Positions 48,601-60,226 of a stretch of 64,000 bases of DNA are shown piece by piece. Source of the DNA: Gnetum montanum (Eukaryota > Streptophyta > Gnetopsida > Gnetales > Gnetaceae); NCBI GenBank assembly GCA_015680685.1, contig MNCI01005867.1:571508-635507 (forward strand), given 5' to 3'. Position 1 is the first letter of the stretch. Every line of letters starts with the position of its first letter. Both the position numbers and the translations under genes were made by a program. The notes under the pieces are model-generated. The model worked only from the letters and a program-made list of their open reading frames with translations, searched no databases and had not been told where the DNA came from.

Positions 48601-50100
48601 GTGAACTTTTCAAATTTTGTGTTGACTTCTTGGGAACAAAAATGAGTCATTTGGAATAACTGGAAGATATGAAACATGTTTAGAGGGTCTTGGGCTATGA
48701 TTGATGTATATTTTTTGAGAATTTGTCATATAAAGTGCATAAAGAAGGAATCTTAGGTGATGAAAGTTCATTAAGTGTTGATAAGATGGATGAGATGGGT
48801 AATGAATTCATATCGTTGGAACGGATATTTTGAATGCTAATGGAAGTTTTTATTGACATTTATTATTGTTGGAAGGCTTAAGATGATGTGGAATGGCTTT
48901 CCAAGTATAAGATACAATAGTTATACAAGCGGGTCCTCCCCAAAACAGGATCTAGCCCTTAATGCCCTTGTATAACCACACCTAAAAATGTCCTTTGGCA
49001 CTTAAGGAGTTGAATGTAATGCATACCTATTTAGCAAAACACACATGTTAGTATCACCAAGTTGGGAAAATTTGACTATGTTACACAAACCATAAGTTAT
49101 AATTATTCAAATAGTGAGATGAGATGGACTTAGAAGGGATCGCGAAAATTGGAACATGAGGTGTCTTACCATAGGCATAATGATTTCTTGTGCTTTATTG
49201 GTGGTTAAATTAATCAATTAGCCTTTCTGTCCAAGGTTCAAACCAAGTAAAGACCACATTTTAGTGACATTGAATTATTTCATCTCATGGAGGCACAACC
49301 ATAAGACTAACACTGTTTTAAGGAGTATTACCACTTGGCGTATTATCCAAGGAAGGATTTTATTCATTGCATGTTTTATTTTTTCGATTCCTGAGAAGCT
49401 GCCTACCTTTAGGCATGGGAAACATATCTTTCTAGTTGGACCCCTAGAAATTTATTGTGTGCATGAGCTTTTATTTTTTAAAATCTGTGTTAGCCTTACC
49501 AAAGGACTACCTCTAAGCATGGGTAACATGTCTTTCTAGTGACATGGTAAGGCAGCACTTATTTTACACTTCCATTTTTCATTACATCTACAAGGATATA
49601 ATACAACCTAAGCAACAAAATAGAACTCATAGCAGTAGTCCAAGAGAATCCACAAATTCCCTTGATGTCACACCCTTGACATTCCCACTTGGTTCTTCAC
49701 TTTTCGATTCAAGCATAATGATCACAAGTTTATTCTTAGTTTTATGATGGAAAGAATATCATTATAGCCATGGTAAGAACCTCTTATTAATGGAATTGAT
49801 GAATGAATGTTGTGGTTTCACTATGCAAATAATCAGTCCCTTATGACTTGATAACATAGGGAAATTTGCATCTTATTGGACTACATCTTGCCTTATTCTT
49901 AATGTGTTTTATTAACAATCAAAATTATTTACAAGGGAAATGAAAACAAAGTATGAAAACAATGAAAATGTAAAAGAATGAAGAATCATTAAAGAATTGA
50001 AAAATGTGAAAGAATTAAAAGATTGTTAAGAAACTAAAAAGTATAAATGAATGTAAAAGTGAAAAGCTCAATAAAGTACCTACGAGTTCAAATGAACACC
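48601..50100 (-). mobile_element. Element F spacer
   Basis: Non-coding. Holds two tandem copies of a conserved block (GGCATGGGAAACATATCTTT near 49415 and AGCATGGGTAACATGTCTTT near 49516), CAAAACACACATG, and an A-rich tract at 49920-50050 on the + strand. A purine tract (TTGTGGGGGTG, - strand) lies at 50097-50107. Confidence 0.65.
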
Positions 50101-50109
50101 CCCACAACT

Positions 50110-51581
50110 ATCATCAAGATTGGTTAAATGAAAGGGAGAACGAGTGGAAAATAGTTGGAAAAACTAGGTAGATTCCTTGGAATGTTCCTAGTAGAATTTG
50201 ACTTGCTAACAATGATCTTATGTGGATAACATAGGTGGTAAATATGTAAGGCACTAGATGGATAAGTGGCTTGAACAATGTACGGTCCCTTCCAAAGTGT
50301 CTAAAATTTATCTTTTTGGGATAAATGATTAGGATTATAGTAAAGGACCTTGTCACTCGGTTGTATAGTTACTTGCATTATCTGTGTATCGTGCCTAAGT
50401 TTGAAGTAATGTTTGTGATCTTTATTACTCATGAGTGCTATGAGCCTGTTTTCATCTAAAAGATTTAGATTCATGAGATGTTCTTTTTGAGCTAAGCTTA
50501 AATCAAGGTCAAGTTAACTAGCAATAGCTAGAGTGTGGAGCTCTACTTGGATTGGAAGTGTTGGTAACTTACCATAAACTAACTCATATGGTGAGTATCC
50601 TATAGGTAACTTCCAGGTTGTCCTATAGGCCCATAGAGCATCATTTAGTTTAGTGCTCCAATCCTTTCTAAACCTACCAACTGTCCTAGTAAGTATCATA
50701 GTAATTTCTTGGTTAGTGACTTTGGCTTGATCATTTACTTCAAGATGATATGGTGTGGTCAGTTTATGGTTCACCCCAAGTTGTTGCATGAGCTTTTTAA
50801 ATGTATCACCAGTGAAGTGAGTCTCATTATCTTATATGAGCATTATTTGTACTCCAAATCTATTCACCACATGCTATTGGAAGAATTTGATAGTTGTCCT
50901 TGCTGTATAATCTTTCATTATTGCTACCTCTACCCACTTAATACAATAATCCATAGTCACAATTATGTATGCTTTTCCATTTGACATTGGTTGTATGAGC
51001 CCCATAAAATTAATTTCCCATATGTCAAAAGGTTCAAGTGGTTGTAGCCATTGTTGTGGCCCTTCATATTTGGCTGTAATTCCTCCATCTCTTTGGCATC
51101 GCTCACAAGGTTACACAAAAGTATGGGCATCTTTCAATAAGGTAGGCCAAACGTAGCTTGCCATCATCAATTTGAGTGTTGTGCTACACCCTACATAGTG
51201 GCCACCACATGGGCCTTCATGGACTTCCTATAAGACTCTCTATTGATCACATTTTGGAACACACCATCTGACTAGTACATCCACTCAAATCTTGTATAGA
51301 TTGCCATTGATTTCCATATATCTTTTTGCTCTATGCAGGAACTGTTCCCATTATTTCTTACTTCAATTAGCAGGAAGCACTTGTGTTAATAGATAGGTTA
51401 GATATTATGTGGTCCATGGATTCCCTATTGAACTTACAACCTTGACTATTTCAGTAAATAGGTTCTCATCAAGGAACTGGTTGGATAAAGATTCTATTTG
51501 ATCCTAGGCATCCTACTTTAACCTTGATAGATGATCGACTACCACATTTTCTATTCCCTTTTTATTAATCATCATGATGTC
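50110..51581 (-). pseudogene. Integrase of element F, truncated by insertion of G
   Basis: On the - strand: ENVVVDHLSRL (RNase H end, near 51560), then CERCQRDGGITAKYEG (zinc finger), FDIWEINFMGLI, a degraded DNETHF, and PYHLEVNDQAKVTN (catalytic Glu region). Then LNDALWAYRTTWKLPIGYSP and YELVYGK, inside the open 91-codon piece 50789-50514. The C-terminal GPYIV domain follows. Same family as B's integrase. Confidence 0.8.
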
Positions 51582-52449
51582 TGATGAGTGGTGAGGTACC
51601 CCTACACTCAACCATATGAATACAAGCGCTTCACGCACAATCCGGTCAAATTCTACAAATGGGCTAGTTGTGGTATATAAATAGTTGCTCGTTGATCGTA
51701 GTTTGCTATCTTCCCACCTAGACTAGTATTTTTTTTGTCATGTATGGTTTAGTCAAGGGTGAGGTATATGATGTAGTCCTAAACTAGTGCTACTCCTAGA
51801 GGCAATAGAAAATAACTTGTTAAGCTAAGAGGAAAAGGATAAAGAGAGTCTAAGCTAGCCTAAGTGCGATGAGCATCTATCCCTTAATCATCTATACACA
51901 TCTTGGACCTCGTGTACTACTGTTGGGATTACCAAGCACATGTCCTAGGTACACTACTAAGATACCAAGTAGTCACACTTAAATGTTTGTGATTAAGTCA
52001 TACTCATTCCGTGTTTACTAACAGGGATAGGAGAGGAAGGTAGAGAGAGATTAATTATGAAAGCAATAAATAACAGTTAAATAATTAAAATAAGTGAATG
52101 CTACAATGATGAAGTAATCTTGATCCTTATTTGCAATCATGTGCGTGTCCAAGTATGTCACACTCGAATGAAGGTGTCGTACAATTACAATCATCACACT
52201 ATGGGCATCCACTGGGGAAAAAGGGTTGAGAAGAACTATAAATGAAAGCTAACTTCTAAAATAAACTATTGACTGACTCTAAAAACTGACTCCCAACTCC
52301 TTGCGTCTACATGTGTATTTGTAGGCCCATACAGGAGTAACAATATCGCACATCTGATATCACTAGCCAGGTTGCGATATCGCATACCCGATATCGCGTA
52401 TGCAATATCTCGTGTTCGATATCAGAGCCTAATGAATCACAATTGATCA
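51582..52449 (-). mobile_element. Element G 3' LTR (868 bp)
   Basis: Starts TGATGAGTGG; the other end reads AATTGATCA next to polypurine tract CGTGGGGGTA (52450-52459, - strand). GATATC array at 52345-52425, variant TATA TACAAATA at about 52315-52322 (- strand). Confidence 0.88.
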
Positions 52450-52649
52450 TACCCCCACGACTGAATGAAAACGCATCCTCGAGTCGAACAAAATGAGAAC
52501 AAGCTCCATTGATTACACAGTGGAGAGGTATGGGATTATTGATTGACTAGGAATTTATTCATGCCACAATGGAGAATTGAATAGAACAAAATTTGAACAG
52601 ACACAAAAAAAATACAAAATCAAAAAATTACAAAATTTTGTGGAACTCA

Positions 52650-53210
52650 TGTGGTTCTAGGTGGTGGTGGCTCCTCCATGGGTTGCTTCCTCTTATCTTG
52701 TGCTCTAGGCTTTGGGATTTGATGGCTTTGAAGGAATGACTAGAGCTTTTCTTCTTCAGTTTGGGGATCCTATGCCATCCATGCTAATGCTCCAATGTTT
52801 GATAGAGTTAGCACCTTCCATGGACATGGTAGTTGAGGGAACATCTTATTTGCTTTGACGTACCAGGCTGCAAACAACCATCGTTCCTCCTCATAGGCTT
52901 TGGCTTTATCCCTGTACTCTTGGAAATTTGTAAGCCATTGAGCCAAGTCCACTGCGAAATCTTTCTGCCCTTGGTAGCTAGTCTTAACAACCTCTAGTTT
53001 AGAAGTTGTGACTTCTAGCTTCTGCAATGTTTTCTTGTACTTCGAAAATTCTACTTCATATTTGGCGTAGGTGGCAGCTACCTGCTTCTCAAGCTCTGTT
53101 CTCGAGTGTCCTCCTATCAACATGGCTAGATTAGCATATAGAAGGTTTGCCAATTCCATGTACTCTGTGAGATCTTTAATCTACAAGTCTCGACTTTTAA
53201 GATCTACTTG
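52650..53210 (-). pseudogene. 3' ORF of element G, C-terminal part
   Basis: 129 open codons (53159-52770) with heptad-like charged sequence (KQVAATYAKYEVEFSKYKKT) predicted by eye as coiled coil, then MFPQLPCPWKVLTLSNI and ALAWMA. It is the C-terminal continuation of 60227-62426, separated by the 7-kb insertion of element E. Confidence 0.7.
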
Positions 53211-53215
53211 GTGGG

Positions 53216-53561
53216 TGTTGGCACATTTCGGCCATTTCATGGAACAGGTTGACCTGATAAAATTGATTAAAGGTTTTTGCAATATAAGAATTGAGAATTG
53301 GACATCACAATATGTTTATTGACAACAAAAGTAGAGAGTGCAATAATGCAATCGCCTTCTCCGTTGGTCCCTCGGATGTTCACAACTAGTTCCTTGCGAC
53401 CGACACAAGGAAAACTACCGCAACAATAGCACACACACATACTCACATTAACTACTAAGTCTATTTGGAGGTATCTAGGCCTTGGTGTTGCCAGAGACCA
53501 GCAAGCACCTAAATCCTATTCAAGGACAATCGTTGGCAGACATCCCAAACGGTCGCCAACA
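53216..53561 (+). mobile_element. Element E 5' LTR (346 bp)
   Basis: TGTTGGC at the start and GCCAACA at the end. Its last 165 bp, from AATAGCACACACACATACTC on, match the end of the 3' LTR; the first 190 bp do not beyond the initial 20 or so bases. Confidence 0.75.
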
Positions 53562-53686
53562 GTTCTTTTGGTGCTAGAAGGAGGGCTGAAAATTTAGCCT
53601 CTAAGTTCATAAGCCTTATAATTTTAGCACATCAACAATTCTTTGTTATTATAAAGACTTAAGAAATTAGATGCTATTTTTAGTTC

Positions 53687-54469
53687 ATGACCAAGAAGAT
53701 TGATAGTTTGGAAAATTTAAAAGTTTCAAAGGATATTCTTGATTCTAAGATTGATTCTTCATCAGAAGAAGAACAAAAGAAAGTTTTTGAATTGGGAACA
53801 AGTAGCGGAGTGAAAACTAGAAGATCAAGAAGATCACCCATTATATCTGGTTTATCGATTTATAAGAGAAGATCTAGAAAGTCTAAGAGTTCAACTATCC
53901 AAAGGAATAGGATGGCAAATCCTTGGCAAAGAGTTACACCATTAGGATTTCAAAATTACAATGATATTCCTAAGGTAGTTTACAAATATTTTCCTGAGCC
54001 TTTCATTCCTGGAAAAGCTTGTTTAGCTAAAGAATATATTCACATGTTTGAGTTAGCTTTAGCTCATGCAAATATTCAACATCAAGATCACGCTTGTAGG
54101 TTGTTTGTATCAAATTTAAAGAATATGGCTCATATTTGGTATTCGAACTTACCAAGTAATAGTATTACAAGTTGGGATGACATGAAGAATCTTTTCTTGG
54201 CCCAATTTGGTAATCAATTAGATAAACAAAAACTATACCATGGGCTGATACAAGCTAAGCAAGGAGTTAAAGAGTCAATTAGAGATTTTAACATCAAGTT
54301 TCAACGAATTTGTGGACTCTTCCAAAGACAATATAGACCATAAGAAGAAATGCTTAAAGAAACTTATCTCAAGGTTGTTAACCCCAACATTTCAATTTGG
54401 TTAAGGAGAACTCCAAACTTAACTACACTTAATGACAACTTTAGTGAAGCTATACAGTTAGAAAAATAG
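53687..54469 (+). pseudogene. gag of element E
   Basis: Open from ATG 53687 to a TAA at 54341-54343; the same frame continues to a TAG at 54467-54469 and then into the protease frame, so gag-pol was a single frame. Basic N-terminal patch (RRSRRS, KRRSRKSK), then the gag core ACRLFVSNLKNMAHIWYSNL and FLAQFGNQ, typical of retrotransposon gag (PF03732-like). No zinc knuckle seen. Structural capsid role by family. Confidence 0.85.
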
Positions 54470-56200
54470 TTGAACTTGAATCCTGAAGAAAATATTGCAA
54501 TTCAAAAAAGAAAAAAAAGAGTTATGATTCCTATGCAAGATTTTGCTCAATTTAAAGCTTTACTAGGTCCATCTCATGTTAACATAGAGCAAGAACATGA
54601 AAGAGTAGAATCTGAAAAAGGACAATTAATGAGAGATATGTCTAACAAAATAGTGAAGCTTGAAAAAGCCTTGGCAAGAGTTAATATCAAGGAAGAAAGG
54701 AAAAATAGAAAGCATAAACATCAAGACACTAAGTTAGTAGAAGATGAGGATGAAAGTGACCTAATTGTGTCCAAATTTCTTGATATTGAATCTGATAATG
54801 AGTTATCTAGTGTTCATTATGCAAGTAAATCTTCTAGCAATGGATCTAACGATACTTCTTCTCTATCAAGTTTTGAAGAAGATATGTCTTCAGATGAAGA
54901 ATGCAATAACAATGAGGAAAATGAATATAGTCTTCGATCTAAGGAAAGACTAACTACTTCTAGACCCCCAAATGTTATTACTGATCCATCTACTAAGAGA
55001 AAAGCTTTTGAGCCAAATAGAAGAGATAAGAATAAAGGTAAAGATAATCAAGTAGAGAAAAGCACTCCAAATCAGTCTTTTAATAAATGGATAAAGAAAC
55101 CAAGCTTTATTGGTGATGGAGAGTATGATTTGATTGAAGACCTTAAACATGTCAAGGCCAATATTAGCTTTTATCAGTTGCTTCAAATAGGAGATCAGCA
55201 AAGACAGGCTTTAGAGTTCATTAAAGGTAAAAGGAGAGTTAGAGAATCAAAGTTAAGTTATGTGTCTAATAATGATGAGAAATTAAAGACCTCGTATGAT
55301 AAGGAAGCTTCTCCTTTCCTTTTGACAATGAAATTAAAGGATAAATACTTACACAATTGTTTGATTGATTCTGGAGCTACATCAACTATAATGCCATTGT
55401 CTATATGTAAGAAACTTGGTTTGATTCCTGAAAAATCAAATAAAAAGATTGTTCAAGTGGATAAAAGTAGAGTAAGGATTGTGGGTCAATTACCAAATGT
55501 CCTATTGGAAATTACTTCTGAACCCCACGTCAAAAGTAGAGTAACTATTCAAGTGGCAGATATACCATATTCGCATAGTCTCTTATTGAGTAGAAGTTGG
55601 AGCAAGAATTTCTCAAGTTACATATCAACAGATTATTCTCACATGTGGCTACCTTGGAAAGGAGAACTAAATCAAATATACATCTATAGTGAACATTTGA
55701 TGATTGATAACATTACTTCAAATGGAAAAAGTAAAATGGTTGAAAAAGAAGGTGTTGAAAACAAAATTTGTACACTCCAAGAAAATTATAGTTCTAAAAA
55801 AGAACACTTAAAGAATGAGGATAAATGGAAGTTATACTTTGATGATTCATGTAATTTAAAAGGTGTAGGAGTCGGTGTAGTTATATTCAGAAATGATTCA
55901 CCTGAAATTCTTAAGGTAATTCATCTATCTTTCCCTTGTACTAACAACAAAGCTGAGTATGAAGCTTTATGTATTGGTATAAGAATAGCTCTAGAAAAAA
56001 AGATCAGAGTAATCACTATAAAAGGAGACTCAAGATTAGTTTGTGAACAAGTAAAGGGTAACTGTGTAGTAAAGAGCTCATTCTTAAGACCTTATAAGCA
56101 ACTTCCTTGTAAAATGTTAGATTAGTTTCAACATTGCCAAATAGAGCATATAAATAGAGCAGAGAATCTTATAGCAGATGATCTGGCCAAGGCATCTTCA
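54470..56200 (+). pseudogene. Protease and archaeal-type RNase H of element E
   Basis: 551-codon frame (54470-56125). A charged acidic region comes first. The protease site CLIDSGATSTIMPLSICKKL is at about residues 298-317. An RNase H of the archaeal/plant type starts near residue 460: WKLYFDDS (Asp), NNKAEYEAL (Glu), GDSRLVCEQVKG (Asp). After a TAG at 56123-56125, NRAENLIADDLAKASS supplies the last Asp. All four DEDD acidic residues are present. In Tat elements this extra RNase H normally lies after the gypsy RNase H and before integrase; here it precedes RT. Confidence 0.85.
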
Positions 56201-56355
56201 GCATTGGATATGCAAATAATAGAAAGTTACAAGGATGTCATGATTGAAGAAGAACATCAGCCATCAGTACCAGATAATATAAGACATTTTCAAGTATTTG
56301 AAGATGATGATCAAGTACTAAGATTTATGAAAAAAAATAAGAATTTGAGGGTTAA

Positions 56356-57327
56356 GTGATACCTGAAACGTCATCACACTCCAAAGCTAATTTCATTCCA
56401 AAAAGGATGATTGACTTGGAACATGAGTTTAAGAAAAATTTACTTACTGGAAAGGATATACAAAACCTAGATAGTCAAGCTTTCGAGGTAGTGAATTTTG
56501 GATTAGATAGGATGCCAAAGATGTTGAATGTTACAAAGGGAAAAGATTCGAGTTTCAAGAAAAATTTGTTAACATGTCTAAGAAATAATTTGGACAATTT
56601 TGCTTGGTCTTATGATGATCTTAAAGCTTTTAGACCAGATGTGATGACACATAAAATTACTTTAATAGAAGGTTGTAAAATAGTCAAGCAAAAACAAAGA
56701 AAATTTAATGCATCATTTGAACCAGCTATGGAAGCTAAAATCAAGAAGTTGTTACAAGCACAAATCATATATTTAGTACGATATTCAACATGGCTTGCTA
56801 ACCTTGTTCCAGTGAGAAAGAAAAATGGTGTTATAAGGCTTTGTGTACACTTTAGAAATCTGAATGATGCCTCAAAAAAAGATAAGTATCCACTTCCAAG
56901 AATTAATGAGATGCTGATTAAAGTCTTAGGTTGTCAAGTATATTCTTTCTTAGATGGTTTCTTAGGTTATAATCAAATCATGGTAGATAAGAATGATAGA
57001 TACAAAACAACATTTATCACCAAATGGGGAACTTTCACTTACCAAAGAATGCCATTTGAATTGTCAAACGCTGGAGCTACTTTCCAAAGAGCAATGGATT
57101 TAGTATTTAAGGATTTACTAGGAAAATTCGTGGTGGTTTATTTGGATAATATTACAATATTCTCAAGAAAAAAAGAAAATCATATTAATCATCTTCAGCA
57201 AGTTTTTGACAGATGTTGTGAGTTTGGTATTTCATTAAATCCTAAGAAGTGTATCTTCGGGGTTAAATCTAAAAGCTTATTAGGCCATGTGATATGTCAA
57301 GAAGGGATTGCCATGGACAATTCCTGA
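56356..57327 (+). pseudogene. Reverse transcriptase of element E
   Basis: 323-codon frame, shifted relative to the upstream frame. RT blocks: NLVPVRKKNGVIRLCVHFRN (usual D replaced by H), YSFLDGFLGYNQIMV, YQRMPFELSNAGATFQRAMD, VVVYLDNITIFS and SLNPKKCIFGVKSKSLLGHV. The catalytic box is YLDN where YxDD is expected, so this copy would be inactive even without stops. Ends at a TGA (57325-57327) before the RNase H. Confidence 0.88.
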
Positions 57328-58060
57328 ATCCAAGCAGTATAGAATATTGAGCATCCCACAAGTAAAAAATCTCTTAGATCTTTCTTTGGGAAGATAAACT
57401 TTGTGAAAAAGTTCATCCCCGGGTTTACTGAAATTACCAAGCCTTTGATGCATATGCTAAAAAAGGATGTCCAAGTAGAGAAAACACCAAAATCAGAGAG
57501 AGCTTTATCAGAAATTAAAATTGCTATACAAGAGGCTCCATATTTGGTGAAGCTAGGCTAAAAGAGGATTTTTGGTTATATTCTTTTGCTTCAAATGATT
57601 CTATCACTGCCATTTTAACACAAAAAGATGATGAAGGTCAAGATGAACCAATTGAATTTTTTGGGTATTAGTTGAAAGGTTCAGAATTAAATTATTCAGA
57701 CTTAGAGAAACAAACGTTTGCAGTCATCAAAGCACTTCAACATTTTAAATATTATTTGGAAAGTTCATTAGTCCACATTATGCTAATGGAACCTGCAGTC
57801 AAGCGATTCCTAGCCCAAAATGAGATTGGATTAAAAAAAGGAAAATGGCTTATAAAGTTGCAAAGTTTCATATTTTCATTGGAAATATGCAAAACAATTA
57901 GGGGAATGGGATTAGCCAAGTTAATGACTAGAGAAAATGAAGTATGTACACTTGACACCCATGAAGAGAATTGGTATGATGAAATTCTCAAATTTCTTAA
58001 TACAAGGAAAATCTCAAATAATTTAACTGCAAAGTCAAAAGAGAGCTTTCTTCAAAAGAG
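57328..58060 (+). pseudogene. Connection and gypsy-type RNase H of element E
   Basis: KKSLRSFFGKINFVKKFIPG, then FWLYSFASNDSITAILTQKD, a stop (57670), and LKGSELNYSDLEKQTFAVIK (open frame 57672-58079), WLIKLQSFIFSLEI and IRGMGLAKLM, where Tat relatives read IKGQALADF. The last Asp of the active site has changed. This second RNase H is separate from the one before RT. Confidence 0.8.
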
Positions 58061-59240
58061 CACGAAGATTCATTGTTAAAGATGGTATATTATATAGAAA
58101 ATATTTTCGAGGGGTTTTATTGGAATGTGTTCATAATGATCAAATTAGTTTCATTTTGAACAATTTCATGATCATTTGAATTTATTTTATGAATCCTCTA
58201 AGTTGACTATGCAACATATACTTCGATATGGATATTACTAGCCTTCCATGTATTAGAACATTAGTTCAAAGATTCAAAAATGCTATAAATGTCAAATTCA
58301 TGGGCCCAAGATTAAAAGGGATAGAGCCCCTTTAAAGCCAGTAGTTGCAGATAGACCATTTCAGCAATGGGATTTGGATTTTATTGGTAGAATTACTCCT
58401 TCAAGAGCTAGACACAAGTTTATTCTCACGGCAACTGATTATTTCAATAAATGGTCTGAAGCAATGGCTCTAAGAGGAAGTTCAACATCAGATGTGATTA
58501 AGTTTTTAGAAGATCAAATTCTAAGTAGATTTAGTCTACCCGAAGTGTTAGTGTTAGACAACGGACCCGCCTTCAAATCTAAAGAGTTTATCAAATGGGC
58601 ATCAGAAAAATCTATTTTCTTATTTTCCTCATCAAACTATTATCCTTAAGGAAATGGCCCAGTAGAATCCACCAATAAAAAGCTTATCGCTTATATCAAG
58701 AAATTGATGGATGGGAATCTAGGAAATTGGATAAATTACCTACAATCCACGTTATGGTCAAATCGAATTAGATTCAAGAGAGCTATTGGGACATCACCGT
58801 ATAACTTAGTTTATGGTTTGCCAGCAAGAATTACAAATAAGATTGTAAGCTTAGCTTCTGAATTTGTACAAAGATATAGTGAAAAAATTGATAAAGATAG
58901 AAGTTTCATGACTTTGCTTATTAAAAGAGAAGCTGAAGTAGATAAAGCAAAGGATAATTTATTATAGAATACCTCTCAAGTTATAAGATGGTTTGATAGG
59001 AAAGCTCTGAAAAGAACTTTCAAGATAGGGGACCTTGTCCTATTATGGAATATGAAAAAACCGAATAAATTTACACTGACGTGGATTGGTCCATTTCAAA
59101 TTACAAAGCAATTGTCAGAGGATATTTACAAATTATCAACTTTGGATGACATGGAATTGCAATTTCTATATAATGTTTTGCATATAAAAAATTATTTTGG
59201 ACAATTGCATACAGCTTTAAGATATCCTTACACAAAGTAA
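58061..59240 (+). pseudogene. Integrase of element E
   Basis: Zinc-binding part KCYKCQIHGP (about 58280-58310). Catalytic core: QWDLDFIGRI (Asp), VLDNGPAFKS (Asp), YYP, stop, GNGPVESTNKKL (Glu). Two open pieces, 58374-58649 and 58704-58967, are separated by a TAA where Gln is usual (PQGNG). The C-terminal domain (59052-59240) contains FTLTWIGPFQITKQLSEDIY. A frameshift lies upstream of 58374. Confidence 0.85.
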
Positions 59241-59561
59241 TATATATATATACTATTAGATATAATATTACTAGGAGTATAGTATTAATTATTATGTTAA
59301 TTATGCTATTGGTATATAGTTAGATAAGTAGATAGTATATTATAATAATAAATTTATTTAGGATAAATTTATTTAAATTATAAAATAGTTTAATAATTTA
59401 ATTCCTACAAGTGAGACAAGTGGAAGCTTACAAGTGTGACAAGTGAAAGAGATGACTCATCAACCACTTAGTGGGAAGTTGTTTCAATTAAGTGAAGATT
59501 TTGAAAAGTGGGTAGAATGTGCAAAAAGAGAGAAAATTGGTTGAAGACTCTTGGAGGGAAT
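59241..59561 (+). mobile_element. Element E 3' non-coding region and polypurine tract
   Basis: AT-rich (59240-59400), then a duplicated GTG.GACAAGTG motif, ending in TTGGAGGGAAT, a polypurine tract next to the LTR start TGTTGACATCC at 59562. Confidence 0.75.
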
Positions 59562-60221
59562 TGTTGACATCCATTATCTAGCCAAAATAGAGTCTGGTAC
59601 GTGATAGTTTACGCAGCAATTTTTTGGGTAGCATAGTAGGATTGTCTTGAAGAAATTGCTTATTTGAGCCTTGGAAGTTTGAACAATTCATAGTTATTGA
59701 ATTTGGAATAACTTTATTGTGAAGTGTTTACTCGTATCATTTTACCTTGTTTAAACATTTGAGATCTTTACACAAATCTTCTTTCTTTTTCTCTTCTTTC
59801 TATTTCCATTGAATCTTGCTCTATTTCTAGTTTTCTTGTGGAACTATTTCTTTCTCTGGGGAAAATTAGAAGTAGATTCGTAGAGTTGTGCTCAAATTTT
59901 TTTGCAAAACGTTTTTTGTTACAAGTAGGTATTATAAGGACCGCAAAGACTAGGCAATTGAATAGAATAAGAACGCTCAACAACTCACAGTACTTTGCAA
60001 AGTTAGCTGAACCTCTTTAAGATAAGTCATTTATAGTTTTATACACAACCCAATCGTATCATTTTTCACAACAGCACACCGCAATAGCACACACACATAC
60101 TCACATTAACTACTGAGTCTATTTGGAGGTATCTGGGCCTTAGTGTTGCCAGAGACCAGAAAGCACCTAAATCCTATTTGAGGACACTCGTTGGTAGTCG
60201 CGTCCCAAATGGTCGCCAATA
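59562..60221 (+). mobile_element. Element E 3' LTR (660 bp)
   Basis: Begins TGTTGACATCCATTATCTAG. A T/C-rich stretch around 59780-59850 follows. The last 165 bp or so match the 5' LTR. Ends GTCGCCAATA before GTGGG. Confidence 0.75.
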
Positions 60222-60226
60222 GTGGG

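Larger units (their letters stand above)
44133..51581 (-). mobile_element. Element F: Athila-like element (3' half), broken by element G
   Basis: Runs from its 3' LTR through 3' ORF, spacer and integrase up to 51581, where G's LTR begins. The rest (RNase H, RT, gag, 5' LTR) must lie beyond the window. Left edge TAATAAGTGG is a decayed TGATGAGTGG. Confidence 0.85.
53216..60221 (+). mobile_element. Element E: Tat-like Ty3/gypsy element, TSD GTGGG
   Basis: 7006 bp, flanked by GTGGG (53211-53215 and 60222-60226), inserted in G's 3' ORF. LTRs begin TGTTG and end GCCAACA or GCCAATA. Domain order: gag, protease, archaeal-type RNase H, RT, gypsy RNase H, integrase. Few stops, so it is younger than B and F. 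The two LTRs are unequal (346 and 660 bp): only the last 165 bp or so are clearly shared. Confidence 0.9.
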
